Shown here: piece by piece, positions 7,914-9,677 of the stretch
Position numbering within the stretch: position 1 is the first letter of the stretch
How the letters are laid out: every line of letters begins with the position of its first letter
From: Prevotellaceae bacterium
GTDB taxonomy: Bacteria > Bacteroidota > Bacteroidia > Bacteroidales > UBA932
Assembly: GCA_031258915.1 (NCBI GenBank)
Contig: JAIRMD010000092.1
Location: 1 to 9,677, forward strand
DNA length: 9,677 nucleotides
Direction of reading: 5' to 3'
Made by a program: the position numbers and the translations under genes
Notes under the pieces: generated by a model
What the model was told of the DNA's origin: nothing
The model's input: only the letters and a program-made list of their open reading frames with translations
Database searches by the model: none

Positions 7914-7955
7914 CTTTGCGCATTGCCCTTTAGGGCGTATCACGTGGGTGCAAAG
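7914..7955. repeat. nested inverted repeats in the E2-lpdA gap
   Basis: The 125-bp gap between E2 and lpdA holds an outer pair CTTTGC (7914-7919) / GCAAAG (7950-7955) enclosing an inner hairpin GCCC-TTTA-GGGC (7925-7936). There is no U-tract on either strand, so this is not a standard terminator. It could be an mRNA processing or stability element between the two cistrons, or chance. Confidence 0.25.
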
Positions 7956-7984
7956 TGCTCATTTTAGCTCAAACCGTTTAATGT

Positions 7985-9313
7985 TTATAATTCAAAATCC
8001 AAATTCTCTATTTCTTCTGCCGCCTGCTTCAGGAATCGCGTAGCCTCGCCGCCGTCTAATGCGCGGTGGTCGTAGGTGATGCTAAGCCCAATGTGGGGAA
8101 CAAATCCGTACACGCCGTCGCCCAAGTCTTTTGGGCGCGGCACGATGGCGTTAACGCCCAGGATGGCCACCTGCGGCAGGTTGATGACGGGCGTGAACAC
8201 CTCCACGCCGTAGCTGCCGAGGTTGGAAACGGTGAACGAGGCGGCCTCGGCAGCCAGCAGGTCGGGGTCGATGGAGCCTTTTCTGCAGGCCGCAGCAACC
8301 GCCTTGAGCTGACTCGCCAAGCCATGTATGGACAGGTCGTCGGCGTTTTTGACTACCGGCACCATAAGCCCCCGCTCGGTGTCGACCGCCAGCGCGAGGT
8401 GTACCTTTCTGAACAGGCGGACGCTGTCGCCCAGAAAGTGCGCGTTGACCTGCGGGAATTTTTTCAGCGCCCTGATGACCGCGAGGCACACCATGTCGTT
8501 GAGGGTAATGCTGGTTGGGTAGCCGCTGTCCACCGCTTTTTTTACCGCCTTGCGCAGCGCTATGATGCGCCTTGCGTCGGCGCTGAGGTGGTGGGTGAGC
8601 TGGGCGGAATTTTGCAGCGAGGCGTGCATGGCTTTGGCAATCAACTTGCGCATGTTGCTTAGCGGCTTCACCTCGCTGTCTGCGGCGTAGATTGCGCTAC
8701 TTTGGGGAGCGACCAAATCGCCGCTCTTTACCCTGCCAGCAAGCCCGCTGCCCTCGCCTGCGGGCACGGTGCCGGTTTCGCGGGCGATGATTTTGGCCAG
8801 CGGCGTCATTTTGGGCGAGGCGGCAGCGGCCTGCACGTCGCGCTCTATGATGCGGCCGCCGGGTCCTGTTCCGCGTAGCGCCAGTACGCTTACGGCCTCC
8901 TGTTCCGCCAGCGCGCGGGCGCGGGGAGAAACGCCTTGGGAATCGGGAGGCGAGAGTTGAGCGCTGAGCGCTGGCTCTTTCTCCTTTTGCCGCGTAGCGG
9001 CTGCATTACCGGCTGCTGCTGCTGCCGGAGCAGGAGACTGGGCAGGAGACGGGGCAAATTCTGCAATGCTTTCGCCCTCGGCGCCAATGACCATTACATT
9101 GCTCAGCACGGGGATTTCGTCGCCGTTGCTGTAGAACACCTCAAGCACCGCGCCGCTCACCTGCGCCGGCTCTTCGAACGAAGCTTTGTCGGTTTCGTAG
9201 GTAAAAAGCAAATCGCCCACCGCGACGCTGTCGCCCTTTTTCTTGTAAACCTCCGTGAGGATGCAGCTCTCTACCGATTGCCCCTGCTTGGGCATAATAA
9301 CGACTGTTGCCAT
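7985..9313 (-). CDS. 2-oxo acid dehydrogenase E2 (lipoyl acyltransferase), probably pyruvate type
   Basis: Core acyltransferase of a 2-oxo acid dehydrogenase complex: it carries the acyl group on lipoyl-lysine and transfers it to CoA. Its 442 residues are normal for a one-lipoyl E2. Layout: an N-terminal lipoyl domain (about 2-77) with the lipoylated Lys43 in ETDKAS; an Ala/Pro-rich flexible linker (about 87-125); a peripheral-subunit-binding domain SPRARALAEQ...GTGPGGRIIERDV (129-160); a second similar segment TPLAKIIARETG...GRVKSGDLVA (170-202); a short linker; and the catalytic domain from about 215 to the end with the active-site DHRALDGG (His416, Asp420). It is followed by lpdA (E3), but no E1 gene is within the window and the gene upstream is unrelated. 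The substrate (pyruvate, acetoin or branched-chain 2-oxo acid) cannot be settled from sequence alone; pyruvate is the best guess. A good candidate promoter lies 60-90 bp upstream. Confidence 0.92.
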   Translation of the reverse strand: MATVVIMPKQGQSVESCILTEVYKKKGDSVAVGDLLFTYETDKASFEEPAQVSGAVLEVFYSNGDEIPVLSNVMVIGAEGESIAEFAPSPAQSPAPAAAAAGNAAATRQKEKEPALSAQLSPPDSQGVSPRARALAEQEAVSVLALRGTGPGGRIIERDVQAAAASPKMTPLAKIIARETGTVPAGEGSGLAGRVKSGDLVAPQSSAIYAADSEVKPLSNMRKLIAKAMHASLQNSAQLTHHLSADARRIIALRKAVKKAVDSGYPTSITLNDMVCLAVIRALKKFPQVNAHFLGDSVRLFRKVHLALAVDTERGLMVPVVKNADDLSIHGLASQLKAVAAACRKGSIDPDLLAAEAASFTVSNLGSYGVEVFTPVINLPQVAILGVNAIVPRPKDLGDGVYGFVPHIGLSITYDHRALDGGEATRFLKQAAEEIENLDFEL

Positions 9314-9372
9314 AGTAACGTTGTTTGATTTTAAAGTTTTTTCTTCCCGATAATTTCACGAAAAGATTTGGG

Positions 9373-9404
9373 CAAAGATACAACTTTGCCAGTGCATTTA
9401 CAAG
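9373..9404 (-). promoter_or_regulatory. candidate promoter of the E2 gene
   Basis: Read on the - strand, TATCTTTG (plus-strand 9373-9380) is an exact TAnnTTTG -7 box. CTTG (plus-strand 9401-9404), close to the -33 TTTG, lies 20 bp upstream, which is within the usual spacing. The start codon is 59 bp downstream of the -7 box. The 9-bp word AGTGCATTT lies in the spacer and is repeated at the base of the large hairpin just upstream. Confidence 0.58.
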
Positions 9405-9420
9405 CTATTTTTTTCGATGA

Positions 9421-9485
9421 GTGCATTTCAAATCGTCGCCCAAGTAATCCCGTAAAGATTGCTTGGGCGACGATTTGAAATGCAC
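9421..9485. repeat. 65-bp near-perfect hairpin between the E2 gene and the Rpn-like gene
   Basis: The arms 9421-9449 and 9457-9485 are 29 bp each and pair throughout, with a single T-G wobble and no true mismatch, around the 7-nt loop CCGTAAA. Each arm carries the core CGTCGCCCAAG or its complement. Neither side is followed by a U-tract, and the two flanking genes diverge, so it does not look like a terminator. No flanking target-site duplication was seen. It lies 94 bp upstream of the Rpn-like start codon and 17 bp from the -33 element of the E2 promoter. It could be an operator, a structured RNA in a leader, a small non-autonomous mobile element, or a recognition site used by the neighbouring nuclease; the sequence does not decide. 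Confidence 0.85.
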
Positions 9486-9503
9486 CCCTTCTCCCATATA
9501 AAT

Positions 9504-9534
9504 TTTGCAGCGACGCAAAAAATCGCTACATTTA
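9504..9534 (+). promoter_or_regulatory. candidate promoter of the Rpn-like gene
   Basis: TTTG at 9504-9507 is followed after 19 bp by TACATTTA at 9527-9534, which matches seven of eight positions of TTTG-N19-TAnnTTTG counting only the -7 box (final G replaced by A). It lies 44 bp before the ATG at 9579 and after the large hairpin, so the hairpin would not be in the transcript if this promoter is used. Confidence 0.42.
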
Positions 9535-9578
9535 CGGCGACATTTGGTACGTAAACAAAAGCACATAAAAAAACGATT

Positions 9579-9677
9579 ATGGCGCGCTACTTAGACCCCA
9601 AAAACGATTTGCCGTTCAAGAAGATATTTGGCGAGCACAAGAATTTGCTCATCAGCTTTCTGAACGCGCTGCTGCCC
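9579..9677 (+). CDS. Rpn-family recombination-promoting nuclease/putative transposase, 5' end only
   Basis: The frame opens at ATG 9579 and runs off the right edge after 33 codons. The N-terminus MARYLDPKNDLPFKKIFG, then HKNLLISFLNALLP, is the characteristic opening of the Rpn/PD-(D/E)XK_2 family (full length usually about 280-320 residues), which is abundant and often multicopy in Bacteroidota. Characterised Rpn proteins are DNA endonucleases that promote RecA-independent recombination; a transposase role has been proposed from homology only. The catalytic PD-(D/E)XK residues lie beyond the window, so activity and intactness cannot be judged. It has its own promoter-like region and is divergent from the metabolic genes to the left. 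The large hairpin directly upstream may or may not belong to it. Confidence 0.8.
   Translation, partial: MARYLDPKNDLPFKKIFGEHKNLLISFLNALLP

Noticed and set aside
8116..8127. 12-bp match CGTCGCCCAAGT between the E2 coding region and the left arm of the large hairpin (9434-9445)
   Set aside because: It encodes ordinary E2 residues, does not extend beyond 12 bp, and similar GTCGCCCA words recur in this GC-rich region, so it is probably chance.
8066..8662. 198-codon + strand frame opposite the E2 catalytic domain
   Set aside because: The E2 frame contains the DHRALDGG active site; the opposite frame has no family features.
9421..9485. The large hairpin as a rho-independent terminator
   Set aside because: No T-run follows on either strand (CCCCTTCTCCC on one side, an A-rich run on the other), and no gene ends next to it.

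Overview
The window looks like a chromosomal segment of a Bacteroidota bacterium, most likely in or near the Bacteroidales. The evidence is a PorP/SprF-type outer-membrane protein next to a GldJ-type lipoprotein (both belong to the type IX secretion/gliding machinery found only in this phylum), promoter-like TAnnTTTG boxes, a lack of Shine-Dalgarno sequences, and an Rpn-family nuclease gene at the right edge. No tRNA, rRNA, CRISPR array or insertion sequence was seen.

Left part (1-2280, + strand): the 3' end of a porP/sprF-family gene, a 157-bp gap, a complete gldJ-like lipoprotein gene, then a strong intrinsic terminator. Next on the + strand is murF (2340-3653), the last cytoplasmic ligase for the peptidoglycan UDP-MurNAc-pentapeptide. 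This part is visibly more AT-rich than the rest, especially before murF.

Middle and right part (3666-9313, all - strand): transcribed from right to left are a lipoyl-dependent 2-oxo acid dehydrogenase E2, dihydrolipoamide dehydrogenase (E3), a short NarL/FixJ-type response regulator and transketolase. murF and transketolase converge with only 12 bp between their stop codons. E2 and E3 form half of a pyruvate (or related 2-oxo acid) dehydrogenase complex, but no E1 gene is in the window. Transketolase links the pentose phosphate pathway to glycolysis, so this block is central carbon metabolism with an embedded regulator of unknown signal. Candidate Bacteroidota promoters are visible before E2 and before the response regulator.

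Right edge (9314-9677): the E2 promoter region, then a 65-bp near-perfect hairpin (29-bp arms, 7-nt loop) with no U-tract, then a candidate promoter and the first 33 codons of an Rpn-family PD-(D/E)XK nuclease/putative transposase gene that runs out of the window. The hairpin beside this gene is the least explained structure here. Otherwise the genes belong to known families, and I do not see convincing evidence of a new multi-gene system.
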